Source: Pogostemon cablin (taxonomy: Eukaryota > Streptophyta > Magnoliopsida > Lamiales > Lamiaceae). From it: DNA of 64,000 bases. Below, piece by piece: positions 33,284 to 44,605 of this stretch. The notes beneath the pieces are model-generated. The model searched no databases and was not told the origin of the DNA. It worked only from the letters and a program-made list of their open reading frames with translations. The stretch covers positions 28,410,028 to 28,474,027 of the forward strand of contig CM042966.1 in assembly GCA_023678885.1 (NCBI GenBank), read 5' to 3'. The position numbers were made by a program, and so were the translations under genes. Position 1 is the stretch's first letter; each line of letters begins with the position of its first letter.

Positions 33284-33644
33284 TGATATGATTTAAATAT
33301 TATTATTATTTTTATTATATTTATCAATATTTAGATATTAGGATAATAGTTAGGATATTTACTTCCTGTATAAGTTATTATTTTACGTAGGGTTTATCTT
33401 TTATTAATTAGTTATCAAGATTGGGATATTCCCCTAATCTTTAAGATTTTCAGCGTTATAAGTATGAGTATAACGGTGAGAAGAGAATGAATAAGAAAAG
33501 TAAAGTTAATTATTTAGCAATAGTGTTTGCAAACCCGGTGACTTGTTGACCTGTATCAGAGTCTCGATTCTTAATCGTCGTAACTACGGGCTTGGGCCAG
33601 AATTTCGATAATTACCCTTTAATTTTAAAGGGTGATTCTCATCT
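33284..33644 (+). repeat. 3' LTR of the non-autonomous element
   Basis: 361 bp starting TGATATGATTTAAATATT, directly after the polypurine tract; it ends TCATCT instead of the TCATCA of the 5' LTR. Confidence 0.88.
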
Positions 33645-33649
33645 ATGTT

Positions 33650-35464
33650 CAATGACTCCAGCGGTGAATCTGATATCCAGATGTGACAAGTACTTGATAA
33701 TTATACTCCAACTTTATCTTTTCTATTTGAAATCAGATTAATTTTTCTAGAAAAGCCCTCCAATACTGAAGTAAATATTTCAAGGTATAGTCATTTCTTC
33801 ACATATTAATTGGGTGATTATAAGAAGAAAAAAAATTGCTTTTCAAAAGGTAATTCATTTTAGTAATAGTTGAAAAAATTATTAGGAAATGGGGGAGTTT
33901 TTACTCTTTTTCAAAAATTATGGTGTTTGTTTGAGAAGATATTTGAATGCGTAAATTATTAATTATTGTATAATTATAATCAACAAATATATATTTTCAA
34001 CATTTATTAGATTTTTATTACATTATTCATGTGTGAATATATTTTAAGTATAATGTTCAACCCATTCAAAACATTTGGATATTGGTTTTCTAAAACACTC
34101 CCTAATATTCTAATTAATTAATCTAAATTTTATTCTTCAACCCCATAAAAAAAGAGAAAAAAAAACTCCGCCCTGTAAAATTTATTCTTGTATTGAAGAT
34201 AGTGAATTGAAGTATCAAATTAGTATTAATGATATACTTATTATAATTAGCAAAGAAAATTAATTTTTCAATTTTAAAAATTAAAAAAATACTGATTTTT
34301 ATTCTAAAAAATATTTGATTTAATATTACTTTTGGATGGGGTTGGAAATTTATGTGAGACTTTGCCTTAGCATATAAATTTAGGGTAATTATAGAATGCT
34401 CTCTTCAGAGTTTCAATATGTGAGATGTTTATTTTAATGTTTTAAAATTTAAATCTAAGAGTGAGATTTAACGAACTTAAAATTTAAAGTTTTAAATCTT
34501 AATGATGCAGCACAGTAATACTCGTAAATTTAATGTGCATATTTAATTATATGCTAATATAATTTATTTATTAATAAATCATTGGCTCTTTATTAATTGT
34601 AACTAGCTAGCCAAGATATTCAAATATGTTTCATACACTCAGGCTCCTCATACAATTATTGGAGAAAGTTTATTAACCAATGTAAGTTCAAAGTGAAAAT
34701 TATGATACTTTATATAAAAAAATATTAAAAAAAAAAATCAAACCCATGAGGCTCCTCCATTGGATTTGTTTACGTAATTTCAAATTTTACCCCATGGCTC
34801 CAATCCATCGATTTACCATTATTACTAAATAAAAGCCTTCCTTTATTTAATTTTTCCACCTTTTTTGAAATTAATCTTGTTGCCTTTAAATGGTTAAAAA
34901 ATCGTAAAAGCTGCAGTAATTAAGATGTTAGAATTTAGATAGATCAAAAGATTTATTCAAGTTGCTACATGAGATGATGTAATTATAATTTATATATGAT
35001 CGTTTCAGTTTTATAAAATATACTTTAATTTACGCAATTACTTGGAATCTTTAATGTTACATAAAATTTTTCACTAAATCAAAGTTTGTAGATAAATTAG
35101 ATCATAGCTAATAAAATTTTTATCACAATAAATAAAGACTAAAATAGAATCAGCTAATTGAGCCACCAACTAGAAATTATAATACTACTACTATAATTCA
35201 TTTGATAATACTTACTAGCAGTTGTTGGTAGACGCATTTGCATGGCTAGCTCTCTAATTTTGGCAGTTTCGTTTCAGATAAATTATCCAATATTAGATCT
35301 CGTAATATATAATAAATAAATATTGGTATGTTAAATTAATTATTAGAGTTTAAATTAGATGTCTCCAACTTAATTCACCAAACCCCCTAAATTTAATGGA
35401 AGAAAATTTATTAGACATCTACTAGATATTTTAGCAGTTAAAACACGACAAAATTATAGGTGGC
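33650..35464. other. Gene-free AT-rich region
   Basis: No ORF, RNA gene or recognisable repeat was found. Confidence 0.55.
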
Positions 35465-35702
35465 AATTGTTTTAAGTAAATGATTAAATATTAAATTCTC
35501 CTCTCTACAAAGAGAAACTTTTAAATGAATGGATTAATTTAATATGGTATTAAAGTTATGGTCCAAATTTTACGGTAATTCATTTAAATTTCACGTGCAA
35601 GTCTTGAGGAAAATTGACTTGCCTGCATATGAGAGTGCGTGTTAGAGTAACATGTTTCATTTCACCACAAGCTAAGCTTTTTGATTACGCGATCATTTAA
35701 CA
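35465..35702 (+). mobile_element. TRIM, diverged copy
   Basis: The second terminal repeat is well kept (35640-35702, TGTTAGAGTAACATG to ATCATTTAACA, with an internal deletion); the first (about 35465-35544) is eroded. The primer site reads TGGTATTAAAG at 35545. The body has CACGTGCAAGTCTTGAGG and TGCCTGCATATGAGAG, as in the TRIM at 5772. Confidence 0.65.
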
Positions 35703-35707
35703 AATAG

Positions 35708-35846
<139 letters not shown>

Positions 35847-35951
35847 TACGCGTAAGAATATTTTACACTTTTTAAATTAATTATCACACTTTCGCTATAA
35901 AATGTTACTCTATTACTTTTTATTTATACTATAAATTAATGTTCATGAAAT

Positions 35952-36080
35952 GAGATTATCACTTTTTATTAATTGAGTATCAATTTTCATTATAAAAATT
36001 ATCACTTTTTATAATGGGATTATCACTTTTTATTAATTGAGTATCAATTTTCATTATAAAAATTATCACTTTTTATCTAC
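35952..36080. repeat. Tandem duplication of 58-59 bp
   Basis: ATTATCACTTTTTATTAATTG and GAGTATCAATTTTCATTATA occur twice in direct order from 35954 and 36013. Confidence 0.8.
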
Positions 36081-36544
36081 GTAAATCCTTACGTGAGATG
36101 TTATCATTAAAACTCTTTTGCCTTAAATAATTGGTTACTAAGTCATTGTAGATGATTGGTATTTAATTAAAATTTATAGTTTAGAAATTAAAATTGGGAG
36201 TATTATTTATAACTGTTTATTAGTGACCCATTGGTAATAATGATATTATAGAAGATATTATTTCATTATTATATGCGTGGGGAGATCTCATATCATCCCG
36301 TGAATTGAATGGGTATGGATTGGACATGATTTTTTTTAGTGTGGAAATACATATATAATCGAATCGGTTCGTCTAATCGAGTAGAACTTATTTAGTTTGC
36401 AAATTAATTAACCAAAGAATCCTTTTTAGATACATTAAATTCTTGGATGGTAGTGTGCCTAATTTTGATGATCAAATTAAATATTAATCATAATTATTTA
36501 TATAAATCATTAGAGTTATATTAAAAAATATCTATAACAATATA

Positions 36545-36625
36545 CTCCCTCCATTCCATAATATATTTCATCACGTTAGACAAAGAGTTTAAGAAAAATT
36601 ATTTTTTGACAAACTTCATATATAC
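36545..36625. mobile_element. Stowaway MITE left end
   Basis: CTCCCTCCATTCCATAATAT with TA before it, but no matching right end before the LTR-like block at 36631; truncated or interrupted. Confidence 0.5.
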
Positions 36626-36630
36626 GAACT

Positions 36631-36837
36631 TGTTGGGTTTATCCGCACAGGGAGCCGGGCTCACTCAATCCAATAGCATGATATTATCCGCTTTTGGCCG
36701 CTCACTTACTCGCACAGTTTTACCATTTTGGGATCACGCCCAAAAAGCTCATGCTAGGGAGAGTTCATCTCTCATTTATAAACTTATTGTCATTCTCACT
36801 TCAACTAATGTAGGACTTTGGTTGACACCCACCAACA
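36631..36837 (+). mobile_element. Short LTR-like repeat
   Basis: Starts TGTTGGGTTTATCCGC and ends CACCCACCAACA, so its termini are TGTTGG...CCAACA. The interior (TTTGGCCGCTCACTTACTCG, GATCACGCCCAAAAAGCTC, ATGTAGGACTTTGGTTGACA) has the appearance of the short LTRs common in eudicot genomes. No target duplication was seen. The 123-codon ORF that crosses it is probably not a gene. Confidence 0.42.
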
Positions 36838-37972
36838 TTGCGAGGGCTTTGGTTCAATTTCTTTTCTTTCTATTAAATAACAAGTTGAAAATTATAACGT
36901 TAGACTTGATTCAACTCTCAAATTGCAATTTCAAGTTAAAACTTAATTCGATTCTTTTTTTTAACAAAATAACCTGAGCCTGCCCTATTGACCTAAAAAA
37001 TTAAAAATATTATTTTAAACTTTCTATCTTTAATATTATCGAGCTATATCAAGACTTCTGCAAATCAACTTTTTTTGAGCTCAATTCAATTTATTAACTC
37101 ATCTAGTATTTTATTAGCATGAGATTCGAGTTTTGTGTAAACAAGCTAAACTCTCAAAGACATCGCTTAATTTAACATCACCGTACGAAATCTCAAACAA
37201 CTTGCATACTTTAATTAACATCATCATATTCCTACATTTTTTTCCCTTCTCTTATCCAACTTCAACTATACCCTTTTTTTGTTCGTTTCAATTTCAGCTT
37301 TACTTTTTAATAAAAAGAAAAATATATAACTAATATTCTCTAATACACTTTAATTTAAAAATTATCATCATTTTTTTAACCCACGTAATATACTTATTAT
37401 TTATTTATTATTTAATAATACCAAATTACTCTCAAAAATAATTTAAAAAGTGACTTTTATAAATATTCATGCAAACAATATATATGAAGTTAAATTGGAG
37501 ACGGAAAAGTGTTTGTTAACATAACCGGAGACCCTCCATCAAAAATTACATTATTTTCATGAGTGAGACTCTTGTGCCCCTTTGCAATTTCCGTGCCCCT
37601 TTACAATTTAAACACCCTAGCAATACACAGGTTTAAATAGAATATGGAAGGGGAGGGTTGTGTTCACATGGGGACACGAGCGTGTCTAGGGACGCAGGAG
37701 CTTCTGCCTATTTTCATAATTTAACATAATTGGTCAAGAAACAACTCAATAAGTAATACTTCATATAGAGTAGATTTGTGTGAGAACATTTTACATTGAG
37801 ATAAATTTATATTTTTGTAATTAATAATTATTTTTATTAAATATGTTATCTTTTTTTTAAATTATATTTCGTTTCTTTAATTATATAGTATTACTTTTTA
37901 TTATAAAAGTTATGATTTTTTATCTGTTTTACTTATTATTTCCGTATTGCACAAGTCTTTGCAATATAATTA
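36838..37972. other. Gene-free region
   Basis: Short ORF 37133-37333 not supported. 37560-37690 has CTTGTGCCCCTTTGC and GGGGACACGAGCG, possibly an eroded MITE. 37765-37930 has remnants of the GTGTGAGA MITE family. Confidence 0.5.
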
Positions 37973-38194
37973 CTCCATCCGTCCATTGTTAATGTATACA
38001 TTTACTTTTTGCACTTATATTAAGGAGTATTATTATTTTATGTGTAGTGGGTAGTTGTATTAGTGGAGGATGTGAGTTCTATATTTTAATTGTATTAGTA
38101 AGGTGCGGGTTTCATATGTCTAAAAGGAGAAATAAATAGATTAAGAATGGACATTCAAAATAATAAAATGAATAGATTAAAGATGGATTGAGGG
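37973..38194. mobile_element. Stowaway-like MITE upstream of the BIG GRAIN 1-like gene
   Basis: CTCCATCCGTCC at the left and GATGGATTGAGGGG at the right, TA on both sides. The inner TTTTTGCACTTATATTAAGG and GTAGTGGGTAGTTGTATTAG match the copy at 9398-9599. It ends about 84 bp before the TATA-like box of the next gene. Confidence 0.7.
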
Positions 38195-38269
38195 GTATTA
38201 TAAAGAGAAAAAAAAGGAAAATTGAATAAATAATTGAAGAATCAAATAAATTTAGACCCCGCGTGGAGA

Positions 38270-38434
38270 GTCGACTCCTTTATATTCCTCTCTCTCCTAT
38301 TTCATTCTCTCCATCTCGCACTTTCCATCTCTCTCTTTCCCTTCAACTACAAATCTTCTTTCCGTTTCTTCCATTCCCTATTCACACTCTCTTTTCTTCC
38401 CAAACTTCCTTTTCACTCCCACAAACCTCAAAAA
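38270..38434 (+). promoter_or_regulatory. Promoter and CT-rich 5' UTR
   Basis: CTTTATATTCC at 38278-38288 is the best TATA box, followed by a CT-rich run (CCTCTCTCTCCTATTTC and CCATCTCTCTCTTTCCC), a usual feature of plant transcription start regions and leaders. The open frame continues upstream to 38234, but that part is CT-rich leader in character. Confidence 0.5.
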
Positions 38435-39454
38435 ATGTATAAACATGAAATTCCCAAATCAAGAAAATCCGACAACATCCCTTCATTCTCCTCCACTCTC
38501 CTAGACCAAATCTACCGCTCGATCGACGGCAATGCTGAAGACTTGATGGCTTACAGAGACAAAAGCAGACATGATGAAATTGCAAGCTTCAGAAGAGTCG
38601 AGAAATGGATGAAGAAAGATGATCATCACAAAAAATCTGCAGTATCCACTAGAAAGCCGCCATTGTTGCCGGATTTCGACACCAATGATCTGATGTTCTT
38701 CAGTTCCACTTCCAGCTCTTCCGACAGCTCCGGCGCCTTGTCTTCTTCTGACACCGAGTTCTTCGGTTCATCCACCACTAAACCGAAAGTGTCATGCTTC
38801 TCCAGCCGGCCCAAACCGGTTCGAACCGGAGTCCGCAACCTCCCGGTCGAAGATCATCATCACAGGAAAAACAGAGTGGAGGATGACGATTTGATGAAAT
38901 CGAAATCGAGGGCTCTGAAGATATATGAGAATTTGAAGAAGGTGAAGCAGCCGATTTCACCAGGTGGGAGATTGACGATTTTCATCAACTCACTCTTCAG
39001 CAATGCAAACGGGAAGAAATCCAAGAATCAAGAATCCAAATCTCCGACCACGTGTTCCTCTGCTTCCTCTTACTCGCGGTCGTGTCTGAGCAAAAACTCG
39101 CCCAATTCGAGGGAGAAGATGAGGAATGGAGCTCAGAGAACAGTTAGATTCCACCCTGTTAGTGTCATCGTCGATGAAGATTCCAGGCCGTGTGGACAGA
39201 GATGTACATATGATGAAGATTCCGACAAGGCCACTCATCCGAGGAGCAGCAGGAAAGTTGAAGATAACCTCCCAAGGGAGGAGGAGGAGGAGGAAGAGGA
39301 AGAAGAAGATTGTATGAGTGATTCGAGCTCGGATTTATTCGAGCTCGATCACTTGTCTCTGTTCGGAGATGGTAGATTTTGCCAAGAACTACCCGTGTAT
39401 GAAACTACTCATTTCGATACTAATCGTGCTATAGCTAGTGGTTTGATTCGATGA
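38435..39454 (+). CDS. BIG GRAIN 1-like protein
   Basis: A single-exon gene of 339 residues. BIG GRAIN 1 family proteins are plant-specific, associate with the plasma membrane and promote auxin transport and response; in rice the founder controls grain size. The ATG at 38435 was chosen over the in-frame ATG at 38234 because the conserved N-terminal block SFSSTLLDQIYRSID (residues 17-31) then begins near the start and the region before it is CT-rich leader. Further family marks are Ser/Asp-rich low-complexity sequence (about 90-120), GGRLTIFINSLF in the middle and the conserved C terminus, SDSSSDLFELDHL then LPVYETTHFDTNRAIASG. A run of ten Glu (282-291) comes from a GAG/GAA repeat. No membrane segment is seen. 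The frame is intact, so the gene is probably functional. Confidence 0.88.
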   Translation: MYKHEIPKSRKSDNIPSFSSTLLDQIYRSIDGNAEDLMAYRDKSRHDEIASFRRVEKWMKKDDHHKKSAVSTRKPPLLPDFDTNDLMFFSSTSSSSDSSGALSSSDTEFFGSSTTKPKVSCFSSRPKPVRTGVRNLPVEDHHHRKNRVEDDDLMKSKSRALKIYENLKKVKQPISPGGRLTIFINSLFSNANGKKSKNQESKSPTTCSSASSYSRSCLSKNSPNSREKMRNGAQRTVRFHPVSVIVDEDSRPCGQRCTYDEDSDKATHPRSSRKVEDNLPREEEEEEEEEEDCMSDSSSDLFELDHLSLFGDGRFCQELPVYETTHFDTNRAIASGLIR

Positions 39455-39674
39455 TTAGGGTTGGAAATAAGATTAATTTCTTCATGTTTTATTTACATTA
39501 TTGTAAATTAATTAATCTTTTACATTAATCTCTGATCCAACAGCTAGATAATCTGTTACAATTTTGGTGTTACATTTCATATTAGATAATCAAATTAGGA
39601 AATGACGGCAAAAGAATCAGTGATGTCAAAATTGATCGTTCAAAATTTTGTATTTTGTAAGTGTCACTCATCGA

Positions 39675-39835
39675 TTTTAGGGGAGGGGGAAATAGGTTGA
39701 TGTAAATATATGAGGAAAAGAGAAAAGGGGGAGAGATGGAATGGAGACAAAGACTGAAAAAGAAGAAGAGATCGTTGGTGAAAAAGAAAAAGAAGAGAGG
39801 ATGAAAATGAGAATGGTGATGGTAAAGGGAAAGAC
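39675..39835. repeat. Purine-rich tract
   Basis: About 160 bp with well over 80% A and G on the plus strand (GAGGAAAAGAGAAAAGGGGG, GAAAAAGAAGAAGAGATCG and more), 220 bp past the BIG GRAIN 1-like stop. On the other strand it would be a CT-rich leader-like sequence, but no minus-strand gene follows. Confidence 0.75.
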
Positions 39836-40693
39836 AAATCTTCCCCCATGGGAATAGGGAAAAGCGATGGATCCATATTCTATCTATCTTTATCTTTATA
39901 TTTATAATCATGTTTGAAGGAATTTTTTGGTTGCTTCATTTCACTGCCATTCAAACGGATCCCCAGGACATCACTCCAACTAAAGTGCCAATTGTTTCTT
40001 TCCTTTTTCTTTCTTTCCTTTTTCTATCCATCTTTTATTAGTACATGTTTTGAGATGTGAGAAAGATAATATTACTCTAATAATATGAAACCAAACGATC
40101 ACATGAAACTCTCTTTATTTTGCAACAAAATATTATCTATACAGTCACTTTTAATTTCAAGGGTTATTAATTTTGATTAAATGCTAAGTCTTGCGTGAAA
40201 TTTTATTCCTTGATACATATAAGAAATTATTATGTTTATAATGAAAAATAATATCTAATTATGAAAATTGATAATATTTTTAATAAAAAGTAATTATAAA
40301 CACAAAATTATTTTTTTTTGAGATGGTCTCACACTAATAATAATTTTTTTTTTTGGAATATACTATGTATTAAAAGTTATTATGACAACATAATTTTGTG
40401 AATGATAAATTTAATATTAAAATATTATACTTACACCTCTAAAATTTAATATCTTACATAGTGTGAACTGATGCGAATTTAACACGATGAAAAATATGAT
40501 TTTTACAAATCATGAACACGTTTAAACATTACTCCAATTTCATAATCCAACAAGCTAAATAACATAAAAATTCGCCAAAAATATACTCTCCTTTCTCGAT
40601 ACCTTATCAATTTTGAGTAGTCTATATGAACGGGTTTACGATGTAAATTTTTTATCCTCTTTAATTTAAATTCTCATTAATATATAGGGTATA
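39836..40693. other. Gene-free region
   Basis: No gene. TTTTTTGAGATGGTCTCACA at about 40313 resembles the end of a GTGAGAC-type MITE. Confidence 0.5.
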
Positions 40694-40956
40694 CTTCCTC
40701 CATCCCATTTCAATATTTACATATTTTTATTTTGGACTTCTCATTTCAATCATTACGTTTTCCTTTTTGGTATATATGAGACTCACCTAAAATAATTAAT
40801 ATATCACCATGGGACACACATCCAATATTAATACATCTACCCATGTTATATTAAATATAGAGTATTATATCTTTCCACCCACTATTTATTAAAATATTAT
40901 AATCCTTAATCAACGTGCAAAAAACAAACGTAATCATTGTAATGAGATGGAGGGAG
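40694..40956. mobile_element. Stowaway-like MITE
   Basis: CTTCCTCCATCCC and GAGATGGAGGGAG as inverted ends, TA outside; 263 bp. Same subfamily as 8778-9030. Confidence 0.87.
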
Positions 40957-41244
40957 TATAGGATTGGAAGTTAGAATGGGGGACCACAAGGTTTAGAGTA
41001 AGAAAATACCAAAGTTCACATACTAAACTATGTAAATCGAGTTTATAAGAATATTTGTGATCAATTTTATCATTTTGATTCATTTTATTACAAAGTATTC
41101 AGTTTTTTTCACATACAAAATTTCTAGCAATGAAATTTACCAAAAATTTAATCAATTGATAATTACCAACAAAATAAAATTTATTAAGTACTATTTATCA
41201 ATAGATTACCAATAGAATCATTATATAAATTACCAACAGAATTA

Positions 41245-41413
41245 CTCATTCCGTCCCATCAAAAGGTCGTCATTTTACTATATTGAGCGTTCTATCTAAA
41301 CGTTCTCATTTCCACTTTTAGTAAAAAGGTCCCACATTTTCTTAAAAAACAAAAAAGTAAAAAGGCCCCACATGTGGCTCACCACTAAATACTAATATAA
41401 TTACCCACTACAC

Positions 41414-41447
<34 letters not shown>

Positions 41448-41500
41448 CCTTAATATATGCACAAAAAGTAAATGACCATCTTTGGGCGAGAAGGAGGGAG
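41245..41500. mobile_element. Stowaway-like MITE with AAT microsatellite
   Basis: CTCATTCCGTCCC and GGGCGAGAAGGAGGGAG are the ends. An (AAT)n stretch (about 41416-41444) lies inside. 256 bp. A third, eroded Stowaway remnant ends at about 41857 (GATACAGAGGGAA). Confidence 0.82.
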
Positions 41501-42827
41501 CATTACTAAAGAAATTTAATTTCCGTCGCTAAATTTTTATCAACCATCACTTTAACAACAGAAAATTACCAAAAGATTTTTTAGTTTATTGATTGGTAAA
41601 CCAATTTAACAATGAAATTAATGTTTTTATAAATAGAATATTCTGTTGGTAAAAAAATAGAGTAATTTTTTTTAAGTGGTTGTTGATGATACAAAAAAAT
41701 AATTATTATACTCAATCAACTACACAATGGGCCTACATATAACACTAAAACAATTACTTAGTTTACATTAAAATTATTATATCTTTCAATCCATTACATA
41801 TTAAATTATTATAATCATCGTGCAAAAATGGAATAAATACAACCGATACAGAGGGAATATTTATTCAACTTGAGAACTTGTATACTGCAGTCAATATATT
41901 ATACACCCAAATTATACTCTTTAAACTATAGTAAATTATTACGTTTTAAAGTAATAAATGACAATTTATTACGTATACATAATAGAATATGAAAATTTCA
42001 GAGTTAAATTTTTTTTTTTCATATAATTAAGCAAAACTTCGATTTTTGCCCTAAAAAAGATAAGTGGTTTAATTTTACCCTGTAACTAACGAAAAAAATT
42101 CAATTTTTGTCCAAATTTCGCTGGAAAATGCAAATTTCACCGGAATCCGCCACGTAATGCATCAATTTGGGGGTTTCCGGCTGGTCAATCCAACGTGATA
42201 ATTTTGACTTTTTTTTTACACTAGAGTTAAATAATTTTTTGCCCTGTAACTAATCAAAACTTCGATTTTTGCCCTAAAAAAGATAAGTGGTTCAATTTTG
42301 CCCTATAACTAACGAATTATTTCAATTTTTGCCCAATTACATGACCTTCTCTTATTTTTTTGATTTAATCACGAATTTCTATTTTTATCACGAATTTTAA
42401 TTTTTATTCTTTTAAATTAATTTTTTTTGTGTTTTAGTTTAATTACAAATTCTTCTATTAATAAAATATATGGCTATCTTAATTAATAAATAATAATATT
42501 AAATATTAAATATTTAAAATAAATTAAATATATTAAATATTAAAACTTATAAAAAAAATTCCCGACAAAAAAAATGGGAGTGATAGTTATTAGGTATATT
42601 TTCGAAGGAAAAAAATGGTGTGTTGATCAACTAACAAAAATTAAATATGAATATAAGAAAAAATTTTAAAAAAATTGTTTTAACAAAAATGGGATGAGAG
42701 TAATTTATTACACATTTATAAATCTTTTATATTATATATAATTTATGGGTTAAAACATTATTATATTTTAAATATTATTATGTTTTAAATTTTGAATATA
42801 TTAAATGTGTATTGATTTTTATTCATA

Positions 42828-43102
42828 GGCAAAAACTTGTGTGCACCCGGGTACATAGGGCACACACCGTACGCCTTTATAATTTTGTGTTAAATTGTAT
42901 ACCCTTTAGTATAAAAATGTGTACCCCTTATTTTCTAAAGAAAAATAAAAAATATTAATGAAAAGTGTATACCCTTTACAACAAAATGGTGTACCCTTAT
43001 AAATTAAAGTGTATACCCTTTAGAACAAAACAATGTACGCTTACCAATAATATTAAATTCTAAAGGTGCACGGTGTGCCCGATGGCACATTAGGAATATA
43101 TT
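42828..43102 (+). repeat. MITE-like segment in the left arm
   Basis: GGCAAAAACTTGTGTGCACC, then GTATACCCTTTAGTATAAA, TGTGTACCCCTTATTTTC and GGTGTACCCTTATAAATT, ending GGTGCACGGTGTGCCC. The same unit, inverted, is at 43375-43634 in the right arm, and a free copy is at 62371-62655. It was probably nested in one arm before the arms were duplicated. Confidence 0.8.
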
Positions 43103-43374
43103 TTTAATTTTCTCAATTTATTTATTAAAAGGTTAATTACAATAAAATACATGACCTTAACTGATTTTCTCAATTTAATCACAAACTATTTTATTTAAAA
43201 AAAAATACATGACCTTTTCATTTTATGTCAATTTAATCACAAACTTTTCTTTTATATCATTTAAATATATGACTTTAATTTATTTTCTTAATTTAATACA
43301 CGATTTTTATCCAATTAAATATATGTTTCTTTTTCACAATTTGATCACATTGATACGTTATCCTTTATTAATTA

Positions 43375-43634
43375 AATATATTCCTAATGTGCCCGGGCAC
43401 ACCGTGCACCTTTAAAATTTAGTATTATGGGTAAGGGTATATTGTTTTGTTTTAAAGGGTGTACACTTTAATTTATAAGGGTACACCATTTTGTTGTAAA
43501 GAGTATACACTTTTCATTAATATTTTTTATTTTTCTTTAGAAAATAAAGGGTACACATCTTTATTTAACACAAAATTATAAAGGCACACGGTGTGTGCCC
43601 CATGTGCTCGGGTGCACACAAGTTTTTACCTATG
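43375..43634 (-). repeat. MITE-like segment in the right arm
   Basis: Reverse-oriented copy of the segment at 42828-43102 (GTGCCCGGGCACACCGTGC at its start, GTGCTCGGGTGCACACAAG at its end). Confidence 0.8.
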
Positions 43635-44497
43635 AATAAAAACCAATACACATTTAACATATTCAAAATTTAAAATATAATAATATTTAAAATATACGTA
43701 ATAACTATCACTCCCATTTATTTTTTTGTCGGAAAATTTTTTTTAATAAATTTTAATATTTAATATATTTAATTAATTAATTTTTTTTAAATATTTAATA
43801 TTTAATATTATTATTTATTAATTAAGACAGTCATATATTTTATTAATAGAAGAATTTGTAATTAAACTAAAACACAAAAAAAAATTAATTTAAAAGAATA
43901 AAAATTAAAATTCGTGATAAAAATAGAAATTCGTGATTCAATTAAAAAAATAAGGGAAGGTCATGTAATTGGGCAAAAATTGAAATAATTCGTTAGTTAT
44001 AGGGCAAAATTGAACCACTTATCTTTTTTAGGGCAAAAATCGAAATTTTGATTAGTTACAGGACAAAAAATGATTTAACTCTAGTGTAAAAAAAAGTCAA
44101 AATTGCCACGTCGGATTGACCAGCCGGAACCCCCAAATTGAAGCATGACGTGGCGGATTTCGGCGAAATTTGCATTTTCCGACGAAAATTGGGCAAAAAT
44201 TGAAAATTTTCGTTAGTTATAGGGCAAAATTGAACCACTTATCTTTTTTAGGGCAAAAATTGAAGTTTTATTTAGTTATAAGGTAAAAAATGAATTTAAC
44301 TCAAAATTTCACAATAGTAAAATTTGAACATAAGTAGTATTTTGTTATTTAAAATAATAATAGTTTTTTATTTTAAAAAGAAAGATTCATTTTTTTTATT
44401 TTTTATAGAGTAATATTAATGTTTAAAGAGTAAAATTTGAAGAATTGAATTATTTTTTTTTGTCATATAACAATAGAGTATCTTGCATTCTATCCCC

Positions 44498-44509
44498 CTC
44501 TCTCTCTCT

Positions 44510-44599
<90 letters not shown>
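44498..44599. repeat. (CT)n(TA)n microsatellite
   Basis: CCCCCTCTCTCTCTCTC followed by about 85 bp of TA. Confidence 0.96.

Positions 44600-44605
<6 letters not shown>

Larger units (their letters stand above)
30952..33644 (+). mobile_element. Non-autonomous Gypsy-type LTR element
   Basis: LTRs 30952-31303 and 33284-33644 are about 90% alike and start TGATA. 5-bp target duplications ATGTT lie at 30947-30951 and 33645-33649. A primer site TGGTACTCTCGTTGAG follows the first LTR and a polypurine tract GAAGGGGGATGGGAA precedes the second. The interior, about 0.9 kb once the nested solo LTR is removed, has only a short gag-like ORF and no protease, RT or integrase, so it depended on a partner element. 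TTGAGGACAAGG near the 3' end is common in Ty3/Gypsy elements. Confidence 0.87.
42001..44302. mobile_element. Foldback MULE with ~1-kb inverted arms
   Basis: Perfect 9-bp direct repeats AAAATTTCA flank it (41992-42000 and 44303-44311). The termini are GAGTTAAATT and its complement AATTTAACTC. The left arm (42001 to about 43102) and right arm (about 43373 to 44302) are inverted copies, roughly 90% alike where they pair; the left has about 170 extra bases near 42590-42790. The loop is about 270 bp. Arms contain two copies each of a motif such as GATTTTTGCCCTAAAAAAG and TGCCCTATAACTAACGAA, and an inner MITE-like segment. The 9-bp duplication and long TIRs identify a Mutator-type element without transposase. 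A transcript would form a long hairpin. Confidence 0.9.

Noticed and set aside
36606..36977. 123-codon ORF
   Set aside because: It crosses a short LTR-like repeat that is common in plant genomes and has no conserved protein feature.
38234..38434. N-terminal extension of the BIG GRAIN 1-like ORF
   Set aside because: The sequence is a CT-rich leader containing the TATA-like box, and family members start close to the SFSSTLLD block, so the ATG at 38435 is preferred.
39582..39911. 109-codon minus-strand ORF
   Set aside because: Low-complexity Phe/Ser/Leu translation of the purine-rich tract.
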